A DNA stretch of 22,121 nt. It comes from CAZJDM01 sp964544765. Its GTDB lineage: Bacteria > Bdellovibrionota_B > Oligoflexia > CAYFLR01. The first letter of the stretch is position 1; each line of letters begins with the position of its first letter. The notes below the pieces were generated by a model. That model saw nothing but the letters and a program-made list of their open reading frames with translations. It had not been told where the DNA came from and searched no databases. The position numbers and the translations under genes were made by a program. Location: contig CAZJDM010000066.1 in NCBI GenBank assembly GCA_964544765.1, positions 1 to 22,121 on the forward strand, given 5' to 3'. This document shows positions 14,586 to 22,121 of this stretch, piece by piece.

Positions 14586-17500
14586 ATGCGTATAAAACAT
14601 ATACTGGTGCTAACTTTTTTGACTATTGCTTCAATGGTTTCAATCTTAATCGGAACCATTATTTTCTATAATTGGGAAATGAAACAAAAACTAGAGAAAG
14701 TTGAAACTGCGGATGAACACGAACTTTCTGCCATCAATAACATTGCTTATTATATTCAGAGGACCAAATCCAGTCTTAGAGAGGTCTTGGTTGAAATATT
14801 ACATGAAGCGTTGGACAATAGAATTAAAACAGCAGATCATGAGCATGCAGATCATGAACACACTGAACACAGTAATAAAGATCCCCATCAAAAAAACAAT
14901 AGACACGACAAACATGATGCCTATGACTCACATCATGATCCGCATCAAGAAATAGAACATGCTCTATCCATAGTTAAAAATAGTATCGTCAGTATCCAAA
15001 ACAACCTGGTAAGTTGGGAAAAAGCTATTAACACAGGTATTAATCTAGTAACAGATCCAGAAGAAATAAAATTTGAAAAAGAAAAATTAGAGCAACTAGA
15101 TAATATAAAAGAAGATATATCACGGTTCATCTTTAAAACCAACAAATTCGTAAATAATACTCAAAATCAATTAAAAAAACAAATAAATGAAAGCAAACCT
15201 ACCAAGTATACTCATAACTTTATCGAACTTTCTAAAATGTTTGATCATGAAATAGAACCTATCTCCAGAGAGATTCAAAAATTTGCCAAAGATATGCAAG
15301 TTAATATTAGCCACGAAATGGAAAGGCACCTAAAGGAAATTGAACAAGAAAGCGACGAAATAATCATGATTAGCTCCATCCTAGCCTTATGCGCGGTTGC
15401 GATGGTGCTGTTATTTGCATTTATTATTTTACGACGAGTATCTGGACCTCTTGAAGTTCTAAATAGAGCTACTCTAGAAATAACCAAAGGTAATTTTGAT
15501 AAGAAAATAGATGTTTTAATCGAAGACGAAGTTGGCGAACTAGCTAGTTCCTTTAATACAATGACTGATCACCTAAAAACAGCCCAGAATGAACTTCATC
15601 AGCAAAATGACGAACTAAAAACCGAGATTGAAGAGCGCCAAAATCTGGAAAAATTAAAAGAAAGAGAAAGTTCACTAAAAACGGTTCAAAATGCTCTTTT
15701 ACAAATTACTTTTAGTAAGCAATCCTTAAAAGAAAAATTAAATAACTCTCTAAGAAAAATTTTATCGATCTCCGAATTTTTTATTAATAAACCACAAGGG
15801 GCAATTTTCTTATATAATGAAAAATCTCAAATGTTAGAATTAACTGCCCATAATCGTCTTCACCCCAGCCTTGTCCAATCTTGTAATCGAGTAGCCCAAG
15901 GTCATTGTCAATGTGGCAAAACAGCGACAACCCGTAAAATAGAGTTTACTTCGCGTATAAATGAACATAGTGATTCAGATTATGACAACACTCAACCTTG
16001 TGATCGTTATTCTTTTCCTATTCTTTCCGGAGAAAAACTTTTAGGTGTTTTTACTGTTTATCTTCAAGACAATCACCTTGATAGTGTTGAGTATGAAAAT
16101 CTCTTTAAATCACTAACCAACACTCTAGCAATACTAATTGAAAGAGATCGGGCCGAACTCAGATTACAAGAACAATCCTGGATCGAAACCAGTGCGGTTA
16201 AATTTGGAGAAATCGTTCAAAAATCTGATAAACTGCAAACTTTTGCCCAGAACCTAATCAGTAAATTAACACCTTTTCTACGAGGTGAGCATGGAGTAAT
16301 GTATATCCTCAATGAGGAAACAAAACGATACCAACTATTAGGAAGCTATGGTTACACCGAAAGGAAAAATGTAAGCAATTCTTTTGCTCCTGGGGAATCA
16401 TTAATTGGCCAATGCGTGCTGGAAAATAATACTATTCGTCTTACTAATGTCCCTGACGATTATATTAAAATAAGTTCAGGACTTGGTGAAGCCTCACCCC
16501 AAGAAATTTTGACCATCCCGATTGGTTTTCAGGGTAAAGTATTAGCTGTAATTGAAATAGCTTCTTTCAAACGTTTTACCCATCTACAAGAAACTTTACT
16601 AGAAAAATTGACACCCATAATTGGTTTGGGTCTTGAAAATCTAATGAGATCAATTCGAACCGAAGAACTCCTCCAAGAAACTCAAAACCAGGCGGAAAAA
16701 CTTCAAGCTCAGGGAGAGGATCTTCGACGTACCAATATTGCGATGGAAAAGAAAACTCAAGAATTAGAAATATCAGAAAATAAATTAAAAGAAGGCCAAG
16801 AACAGCTTATGGAAAGCAACAGACAGTTGGAACAACAAGCAGCTAAACTCGAAGAATCCTTCCGTAGAACCGAGGAACAAGCTAGGGAACTTGAAGCTAC
16901 TAATAAATATAAAACTGAATTTTTGGCCAATATGTCTCACGAACTAAGAACTCCTTTAAATAGTTTACTAATATTAGCTAAGAATCTATATACAAATGAC
17001 GAGGGGAATCTCTCTAAGGAACAATCCAAAGACGCTCAAATCATTCATGAAAGTGGTATAGATCTTCTAAATCTGATTAATGACTTATTGGATTTAGCCA
17101 AAATTGAGGCCCGCAAGGTTGACTTAGATGTAGAAAGTCTCGATGTTAACTCATTAGTAATTAGCCTAGAACAACAATTTAAACGTATCGCGAAAGAAAA
17201 TAAGATAAAATGGGTAGTAGATATAGCAAAAGATTTGAATAAAAAAATTCATACCGATGCCCGTAAAGTGGAACAAATTATCAGAAACTTTCTGTCTAAT
17301 GCCATAAAATTCACCAAAAAAGGTTCTGTAACTTTGCAAATCAATCAACCAACCAAAACCAATCATAGTTTAGCAATATCTGTTATAGACACCGGTATTG
17401 GAATCCCTGCCGAAAAACAGAATCAGGTTTTTGAAGCTTTTCAACAAGCTGATGGATCTACTAGTCGAGAATATGGTGGCACCGGACTAGGATTATCCAT

Positions 17501-18926
17501 ATCACGCGAACTTGCTCGTCTACTTAAAGCCGAAATTAAACTTGAAAGCACTGAAAATAAAGGGAGTATTTTTACCCTATTATTACCGAAAAAAATCAAA
17601 CAAAGCACTGTTCCAGAAATAATGGAAGAGGTCCGAGAACTTGAATCACAAAAAAGACAAATTACTCCAACCCTATCTACGAACCAACCAATTACAACGG
17701 ATCAAACCATTTCGGATGATCGAGAAAATTTAACAGCTAACGACCGAATAATTCTAATAATTGAAGATGATGTTAAATTTGTCAGACTAGTCGCCCGAAT
17801 TTCCCGAGCAAAAGGTTATAAATGTTTAATTGCCACTGATGGGGAAAGTGGCTTAGAGTTAGCACAAACCTACAAACCATCGGGCATTATCTTAGATCTG
17901 AGTTTACCTAAAATGGACGGTTGGGCTATATTAAAATACTTGAAAAACAATGCTGACACTCGACATATCCCTGTTCATATTGTATCAGTTTTTGATCAAG
18001 TAAATGAAGGTCTAAAAAAAGGAGCAGTAGGATATTTAGTAAAACCGGTCGATCAGGAAAAACTCGAAAAGGCTTTTAAGAAAATCGCCCATTTTTCGAG
18101 TCAAACGATACGCAATCTTTTAATAGCGGTAAAAGATGATAAGGAGAAACAAGACATCGTTGAACTTGTTAACAATAAACAAGTCAAAATCACTACTGTC
18201 TATGAAGGGCAAAAAGTAACAGAATTACTCAAAGAACAGACTTTTGATTGTCTGGTACTCGACCTAAATCTACCCGATATAAAGAGTTTGGATTTATTAC
18301 ATCAAATCTCCAAGGACAAAGATATTGTTGCTCCCCCTACCGTTATCTATTCGGACAGGAAACTTTCTACTAAGGAACGAGAAAAATTATCCAAATATAC
18401 CCATGACATTGTTGTTAAGGATGTCCATACCAATGAAAGGTTGTTGGATGAAATGTCTTTATTTTTACACAGTGTAGAACAAAATCTTCCCAGCAACCAT
18501 ACCAATATTACTGACAGTATAACTACCCAAATACGCGAAAGGAAGATAGACCTTAAAAATATTGATAAAACAGTTTTAGTTGTGGATGATGATATGCGAA
18601 ATGCCTATGCTCTTTGCCGTTCATTAGAACGAAAAGGAATCAACACTGTTATAGCTCCTGACGGAAGGGAAGCTTTACATTTGATTGACCAAAATCCTGA
18701 AGTAAATGCCGTACTAATGGATATTATGATGCCTATAATGGACGGATATGAAACTATCAAGGAGATTAGAAAACAGGATCGATTTAAAAAATTACCAATT
18801 ATTACACTTACTGCGCAGGCCCGTTCAAAAGACAAAGAAAAGAGTCTGAAAGTAGGAGCCAATGATTATCTGGCCAAACCAGTGGATGTGGAAAAGCTAT
18901 TTAAAGTACTTGAAAAATGGTTTTGA
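14586..18926 (+). CDS. Hybrid sensor histidine kinase: His-rich sensor, HAMP, two GAF, kinase core, three receivers
   Basis: A 1446-residue membrane kinase. Membrane helices at about 7-28 and 260-282 enclose an extracytoplasmic sensor (about 29-259). The sensor has a His-rich stretch at 84-125 with 12 histidines. Then follow HAMP (about 283-335), GAF 1 (about 385-520) with C433, C441, C443 and C472, GAF 2 (about 545-685), a Gln/Glu coiled coil (about 690-775), HisKA with His785 in NMSHELRTP, and an ATPase domain with N-box (901-909), DTGIGI (935-940) and GGTGLGL (964-970). Receiver 1 (about 1054-1165) has Asp1104 and Lys1153. Receiver 2 (about 1175-1300) has Asp1226 but ends VVKDVHTNERLLDE instead of the usual KP motif, a variant I know from other large hybrid kinases. 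Receiver 3 (about 1328-1446) has Asp1379 and Lys1431. AAGGAG precedes the ATG. It heads an operon with cheR and a second kinase; the His stretch hints at metal sensing. Confidence 0.95.
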   Translation: MRIKHILVLTFLTIASMVSILIGTIIFYNWEMKQKLEKVETADEHELSAINNIAYYIQRTKSSLREVLVEILHEALDNRIKTADHEHADHEHTEHSNKDPHQKNNRHDKHDAYDSHHDPHQEIEHALSIVKNSIVSIQNNLVSWEKAINTGINLVTDPEEIKFEKEKLEQLDNIKEDISRFIFKTNKFVNNTQNQLKKQINESKPTKYTHNFIELSKMFDHEIEPISREIQKFAKDMQVNISHEMERHLKEIEQESDEIIMISSILALCAVAMVLLFAFIILRRVSGPLEVLNRATLEITKGNFDKKIDVLIEDEVGELASSFNTMTDHLKTAQNELHQQNDELKTEIEERQNLEKLKERESSLKTVQNALLQITFSKQSLKEKLNNSLRKILSISEFFINKPQGAIFLYNEKSQMLELTAHNRLHPSLVQSCNRVAQGHCQCGKTATTRKIEFTSRINEHSDSDYDNTQPCDRYSFPILSGEKLLGVFTVYLQDNHLDSVEYENLFKSLTNTLAILIERDRAELRLQEQSWIETSAVKFGEIVQKSDKLQTFAQNLISKLTPFLRGEHGVMYILNEETKRYQLLGSYGYTERKNVSNSFAPGESLIGQCVLENNTIRLTNVPDDYIKISSGLGEASPQEILTIPIGFQGKVLAVIEIASFKRFTHLQETLLEKLTPIIGLGLENLMRSIRTEELLQETQNQAEKLQAQGEDLRRTNIAMEKKTQELEISENKLKEGQEQLMESNRQLEQQAAKLEESFRRTEEQARELEATNKYKTEFLANMSHELRTPLNSLLILAKNLYTNDEGNLSKEQSKDAQIIHESGIDLLNLINDLLDLAKIEARKVDLDVESLDVNSLVISLEQQFKRIAKENKIKWVVDIAKDLNKKIHTDARKVEQIIRNFLSNAIKFTKKGSVTLQINQPTKTNHSLAISVIDTGIGIPAEKQNQVFEAFQQADGSTSREYGGTGLGLSISRELARLLKAEIKLESTENKGSIFTLLLPKKIKQSTVPEIMEEVRELESQKRQITPTLSTNQPITTDQTISDDRENLTANDRIILIIEDDVKFVRLVARISRAKGYKCLIATDGESGLELAQTYKPSGIILDLSLPKMDGWAILKYLKNNADTRHIPVHIVSVFDQVNEGLKKGAVGYLVKPVDQEKLEKAFKKIAHFSSQTIRNLLIAVKDDKEKQDIVELVNNKQVKITTVYEGQKVTELLKEQTFDCLVLDLNLPDIKSLDLLHQISKDKDIVAPPTVIYSDRKLSTKEREKLSKYTHDIVVKDVHTNERLLDEMSLFLHSVEQNLPSNHTNITDSITTQIRERKIDLKNIDKTVLVVDDDMRNAYALCRSLERKGINTVIAPDGREALHLIDQNPEVNAVLMDIMMPIMDGYETIKEIRKQDRFKKLPIITLTAQARSKDKEKSLKVGANDYLAKPVDVEKLFKVLEKWF
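14835..14960 (+). repeat. His/Asp-rich low-complexity segment in the kinase sensor loop
   Basis: Residues 84-125 contain 12 His with many Asp and Glu, including near-repeats DHEH-ADHEH-TEH and HDKHDAYDSHHDPH. At DNA level gatcatgagcatgcagatca and similar CAT/GAT triplets recur. The segment faces outside the cytoplasm by predicted topology and resembles metal-binding His-rich loops of Zn, Ni or Co handling proteins. Confidence 0.7.
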
Positions 18927-18963
18927 TTTAAGAGATTAAACATAAAACAATTGAGGATAAGTA

Positions 18964-19851
18964 GTGTCAAGAGCACCGGAAGAAATTGAAACAATAGAAG
19001 TAAAAATCCTTACTGACGCTTTACGAATGTGTTCAGGTTTTGATTTTCGCTCTTATGACCAAGGTTTCATAAAAGATCAAATCATTGCTTATCGTGATTC
19101 ACTAGATTTTAAGTATATTTCTGAATTAATTCCCATGTTTTTACATGATCCTTATGTACGTTCCAAATTGATTAAAAACCTGACTATACCGGTTACTGAA
19201 ATGTTTCGTGATCCTGAAGTTTATCGCATTCTTAGAGATAAAATAATACCTCTTATTGATAAATATCCATTAATCAATATATGGCATGCGGGCTGCGCTA
19301 CTGGAGAAGAAGTGTATTCCATGGCTATCATGTTAAAAGAAGCAGGTATTTATCATAAGGTCAGAATTTACGCTACTGATATTGACGAAGAAGCACTAAA
19401 AACAGCAAAAGAAGGAATTTATCCAGCTAATAATGTTGCTAAGAATACTTCAAACTATAACCAATTTAATGGTTACAATAACACAAGCAGTGATAATAAC
19501 ACAAACAATAATGATGTTAGAAACCTACAAGACTATTTTACTCATAAGTATGAATTTATAAAAATGAAAAACTCTTTAAGAGAAAATATTTTTTTTTTTA
19601 ATCATGATCTAGTTACCGATCAGCTCTTTGCCAGAATGCACCTGATTCTATGTCGTAATGTGATCATCTATTTTAACCAACAACTCAAAGATCGAGTCTT
19701 GCACCTATTTTTAAAAAGTCTAGTAAATGAAGGTTTTTTATGCATTGGCAACTCAGAAACTCTTCAATTTTCTTCTGTTTGGCAACACTTTACTGCCTTT
19801 GCCGACAAAGAACGTATATATAGAAAACGTATCCCAGAAAACTTAGATTGA
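18964..19851 (+). CDS. cheR: CheR-type protein-glutamate methyltransferase
   Basis: A 295-residue SAM-dependent methyltransferase of the CheR family. The N-terminal helical part (about 10-70) precedes TEMFRDPEVY (78-87), the SAM-binding WHAGCATGEEVYS (107-119), ATDIDEEAL (137-145) and the LCRNVIIYF motif (229-237). Known family members methylate glutamates of chemoreceptors, but stand-alone CheR proteins also accompany hybrid kinases, as here. An Asn-rich insertion at 156-187 (13 Asn, plus Ser and Thr) sits in the substrate-side region after GIYPAN and is not typical. There is no CheB esterase and no chemoreceptor in the window. GTG start with GAGGA 6 bases upstream, 37 bases after the hybrid kinase stop; two consecutive TGA codons end the gene. 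Confidence 0.93.
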   Translation: MSRAPEEIETIEVKILTDALRMCSGFDFRSYDQGFIKDQIIAYRDSLDFKYISELIPMFLHDPYVRSKLIKNLTIPVTEMFRDPEVYRILRDKIIPLIDKYPLINIWHAGCATGEEVYSMAIMLKEAGIYHKVRIYATDIDEEALKTAKEGIYPANNVAKNTSNYNQFNGYNNTSSDNNTNNNDVRNLQDYFTHKYEFIKMKNSLRENIFFFNHDLVTDQLFARMHLILCRNVIIYFNQQLKDRVLHLFLKSLVNEGFLCIGNSETLQFSSVWQHFTAFADKERIYRKRIPENLD

Positions 19852-19875
19852 TGAATTGATGAATTAATTAATCCA

Positions 19876-19904
19876 TTGACATAATGATTATATATTGCTA
19901 CTTA
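19876..19904 (+). promoter_or_regulatory. Possible internal promoter before the second kinase
   Basis: A perfect TTGACA (19876-19881) is followed after 17 bases by a poor -10 (TACTTA); TTATAC at 19902-19907 is an alternative with 20-base spacing. This is weak on its own, but it would uncouple the second kinase from the hybrid kinase-cheR transcript. Confidence 0.3.
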
Positions 19905-19931
19905 TACGTAAAATATAAAGTTTCATTGTGA

Positions 19932-19952
19932 TTTAGCAAATTTATTGCTAAA
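19932..19952 (+). terminator. Hairpin with T-rich tail between cheR and the second kinase
   Basis: TTTAGCAA (19932-19939), loop ATTTA, and TTGCTAAA (19945-19952) form a perfect 8-bp stem, followed by ATATTATTTTTT. It looks like a weak rho-independent terminator or attenuator placed 26 bases before the next start codon. Only two G/C pairs make the stem weak. Confidence 0.4.
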
Positions 19953-19978
19953 ATATTATTTTTTATAATGGTTTTTTA

Positions 19979-21610
19979 ATGAGCAAACAAAGAAGTAAAA
20001 TATTAATTTGTGATGACAACGCAAAAAATCTCTATACCTATTCTAAAATCTTATCCACTCCTGATAAAGAAATAATCACTGCTAATTCAGGCGAAGAGGC
20101 CCTCAAACTGATTTTAAAACAAGAGGTTTCCTTAATTTTAATGGATGTTCAAATGCCCGGTATGGACGGTTTTGAAGCAGCTCAACTTATATTGGCACGA
20201 AAACAGACCAAAGACATACCCATAATTTTTATAAGCGCGATATATAAACAAGAAAATTTCATCAGTAAAGGTTTCGCCTTAGGAGCGGTGGACTATTTAA
20301 CAAAGCCCATTGACGCATTTTTACTTAAAAATAAAGTCGAGGTTTTCCTCAATCTGTATCGACAAAAGCAGGCATTAAAACAAAAACAAGAAGAAATTAG
20401 TTTGATTAACAATTCTCTTGAAAAGAAGGTTATAGAACGAACTGAGAAAATTAAGAAAATGCAGGCCCAAATAATTCAAACTTCCAAGCTTGCTTCTATT
20501 GGTACACTAGCCGCTGGCATAGCCCATGAGCTTAATAACCCCTTAACCATTGTCATGGGGTACTCCAAAATAAACTGTAATTCTACCAATAATTTACAAA
20601 AAATAATTGATGGTTCTATTAAAATTAACAGAGCCGCTTATCGAATGAAAAACATTATCGACCATCTAAGAACATTTGCTAGGCAGAGTAAACAAGAAGA
20701 TTGGCAACAAATAAATGTTAACGAGGTTATTGAAAACTCACTAATCTTTACTCAGAGTGTACTGAAATCAGATAATATCCAACTAGAATTATCCTTACAT
20801 CAAGATTTACCATATATTTGGGGTGATAAAACTCAACTAGAAAGTGTTTTTCAAAATTTATTAACCAATAGTAAAGATGCCTTTCAAGAAATCGAAATTA
20901 GTCGTCAAAAAACTATTCATATATCGACCTTACCAATCTCTGAAGAAAAAATTGGCATCAATTACCAAGACAATGCTTTTGGTATGAATAAGGAAATTCA
21001 AGAACAAATTTTTGATCCATTTTTTACTACTAAAGAAGTCGGTAAAGGCACGGGACTTGGTATGTCGATAGCTCATGGCATAGTGGAATCTCATCGTGGT
21101 GAGATAGTATTGGACAGCATAGAAGGAAAAGGATCCAAGTTTAGTTTAAGTTTTCCTGTTTATTCATTCAACGAAGATTATGAAGAAAATCCTAAAAAAG
21201 AAAGTAATTTATTCACTTCAGACAGTACCCAATTACTTGATGATAAACATCAACTACTTATTATTGATGATGAAGAAGAGGTCTCCGAGGTTGTGGCTGA
21301 ATACGTAAGTGACGGCTTTAAATCATATATTAGTAACGATTCTACCCTAGCACTTAACATGATAGAAAAAAAGCCTTTTGATCTTATTCTTACCGATATG
21401 CGAATGCCAGGGCCTTCTGGTATGGATATATTGACCCAGGCTCAAAAATACCAACCGCAAACACCCGTAGTCATTATCTCAGGTGATAACGAAAATGCGG
21501 ACGACATTAAAGACGCTTTAGCTAGTGGAGCTAAGGGTATATTAAGAAAACCGCTAGAAACACCCGATAAAACCATTCAATTTCTCAGGGGATTTCTACC
21601 TAACAATTAA
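19979..21610 (+). CDS. Soluble receiver-histidine kinase-receiver protein
   Basis: A 543-residue cytoplasmic hybrid kinase without membrane helices. Receiver 1 (about 5-125) has the acidic pair D12-D13, phosphoacceptor Asp56 in LMDVQMPGMDG, and Lys109. A coiled coil (about 128-168) leads to HisKA with His183 in GIAHELNNPL, then an ATPase domain with N-box QNLLTNSKDA (292-301), F-box DPFF (346-349) and GKGTGLGM (355-362). The G1 box reads DNAFGM (331-336) where DxGxG is usual, so one glycine is replaced by Ala. Receiver 2 (about 425-540) has Asp473 in LTDMRMPGPSG and Lys524. Receiver 1 at the N-terminus suggests that the kinase is controlled by phosphotransfer from another kinase, plausibly the upstream hybrid kinase. 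ATG 19979 has no clear ribosome binding site (TTTTTTA precedes it). 127 bases separate it from cheR. Confidence 0.94.
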   Translation: MSKQRSKILICDDNAKNLYTYSKILSTPDKEIITANSGEEALKLILKQEVSLILMDVQMPGMDGFEAAQLILARKQTKDIPIIFISAIYKQENFISKGFALGAVDYLTKPIDAFLLKNKVEVFLNLYRQKQALKQKQEEISLINNSLEKKVIERTEKIKKMQAQIIQTSKLASIGTLAAGIAHELNNPLTIVMGYSKINCNSTNNLQKIIDGSIKINRAAYRMKNIIDHLRTFARQSKQEDWQQINVNEVIENSLIFTQSVLKSDNIQLELSLHQDLPYIWGDKTQLESVFQNLLTNSKDAFQEIEISRQKTIHISTLPISEEKIGINYQDNAFGMNKEIQEQIFDPFFTTKEVGKGTGLGMSIAHGIVESHRGEIVLDSIEGKGSKFSLSFPVYSFNEDYEENPKKESNLFTSDSTQLLDDKHQLLIIDDEEEVSEVVAEYVSDGFKSYISNDSTLALNMIEKKPFDLILTDMRMPGPSGMDILTQAQKYQPQTPVVIISGDNENADDIKDALASGAKGILRKPLETPDKTIQFLRGFLPNN

Positions 21611-21623
21611 ACGATTAAGTGAT

Positions 21624-21643
21624 AAAAAGCATAGTATTCTATG
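21624..21643 (-). terminator. Short hairpin plus T-run ending the right-edge gene
   Basis: On the minus strand CATAG, loop AATA, CTATG, then CTTTTTAT. The stem includes the TAG stop codon of the gene. The 5-bp stem is short, so this is a weak terminator candidate between two convergent genes. Confidence 0.35.
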
Positions 21644-21959
21644 TATCGAATCTTTGATGATCAAGATATATTGAAGAATTATCGGTATAATCTGATTGGT
21701 CAATAGGATAAAACCCATCATTTTCACCAAGATCAGTATTTTCAATTTCACTATCATGGCCAGAATTGAAAACATCAATCGATTCAAAAACAAATTTTCC
21801 ATCTTGAACTTTGGTTGCTCTATACAACGACATTCCGTTATCACTGGCTCTTAATGTTCCTAGTTGAAAGCCAATAAACTTAGGAGTGTTAATCTCCAAT
21901 TTATATTCTTCTTTTACTTCGTAATCAACATTGATACCAATTTGAAAATACTTAAACAA
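21639..21959 (-). CDS. Unrecognised acidic protein, 5' end uncertain
   Basis: A 106-residue frame from a TTG at 21959, but the same frame continues open upstream to 22076. That stretch reads like protein (NHVAFIIQALKTSKLIISIK), so the true product is probably up to 145 residues. There is no ATG, GTG or TTG in that extension, and an in-frame TGA lies at 22077-22079. Beyond the TGA the frame is open again to the window edge. I recognise no family. The region after the start looks beta-rich and soluble (FQIGINVDYEVKEEYKLEIN); the last 45 residues are acidic, with many Asp, Ser and Asn. No signal peptide is visible. It converges on the receiver-kinase gene with 28 bases between the stops. It may be an intact gene with an unusual start, or a longer gene broken by a nonsense mutation. 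Confidence 0.5.
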   Translation of the reverse strand: MFKYFQIGINVDYEVKEEYKLEINTPKFIGFQLGTLRASDNGMSLYRATKVQDGKFVFESIDVFNSGHDSEIENTDLGENDGFYPIDQSDYTDNSSIYLDHQRFDT

Positions 21960-22121
21960 ATTATCGTCATTTAGAGAAATATTGTTGTGCTTTTCATCTT
22001 TGATGGAGATTATTAATTTACTCGTTTTTAAAGCTTGAATAATGAAGGCGACATGATTTAAATAATTCGTAATTGTTCACCTGGGTCCTAAATTTTGATT
22101 ATCCTCACTTAACAATAATTC

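Noticed and set aside
14701..14955. 84-codon plus-strand frame within the hybrid kinase sensor
   Set aside because: It is a shifted frame of the kinase; its Met/Ile/Thr-rich repeats only reflect the CAT/GAT-rich His loop.
22021..22080. Programmed frameshift at TTTAAAT from a GTG start at 22080
   Set aside because: The GTG frame gives only about 20 unremarkable codons before a stop, and no stimulatory structure is visible.
21657..22121. Alternative genetic code with TGA as an amino acid
   Set aside because: ygfK, the hybrid kinase and cheR all end at TGA exactly where their families end, and Trp is encoded by TGG throughout.

Overview
This is an AT-rich, densely coded bacterial window with the standard code: TGA ends at least three of the clear genes. 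Gene content suggests a Gram-negative-type bacterium living at least partly without oxygen. The signs are a pyruvate:ferredoxin oxidoreductase, an FAD-less molybdenum hydroxylase, a YgfK-like iron-sulfur protein, an exported lytic transglycosylase and membrane-anchored LysM proteins. I cannot name a phylum. No rRNA, tRNA, CRISPR array, transposase or phage gene was seen.

Layout. (1) Positions 1-1743, minus strand: the first 581 codons of an exported lytic transglycosylase with SH3b repeats, running off the left edge. A small unrecognised helical protein lies at 1801-2112 on the plus strand. (2) Positions 2154-14160, all minus strand, in transcription order: pyruvate:ferredoxin oxidoreductase, LysM membrane protein, short YgfK-like protein, class III aminotransferase-like protein with a signal peptide, fused [2Fe-2S]/molybdopterin hydroxylase of the xanthine dehydrogenase family, and MocA-type cofactor cytidylyltransferase. 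(3) Positions 14161-14585: a divergent regulatory region with a perfect 14-bp hairpin and a tandem repeat. (4) Positions 14586-21610, plus strand: a signalling operon of a three-receiver hybrid histidine kinase with a His-rich sensor loop, a CheR methyltransferase and a receiver-kinase-receiver protein. (5) Positions 21639 to about 22076 or beyond, minus strand: an unrecognised gene with an in-frame TGA near its 5' end.

The most interesting region is the molybdenum hydroxylase locus. MocA, the hydroxylase and YgfK are the partners known from purine / selenium-type molybdenum hydroxylase loci (E. coli ygfK-xdhD-mocA region and clostridial relatives). Here both redox proteins lack a flavin module: the hydroxylase has no FAD domain and no adjacent FAD subunit, and the YgfK protein lacks its usual central FAD/NAD(P)H domain. 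An apparently exported PLP enzyme sits between them. Electrons may therefore pass between iron-sulfur proteins, perhaps via ferredoxin, rather than to NAD(P)+. This is an inference. Several conserved enzymes in the window also carry short repetitive or low-complexity insertions.
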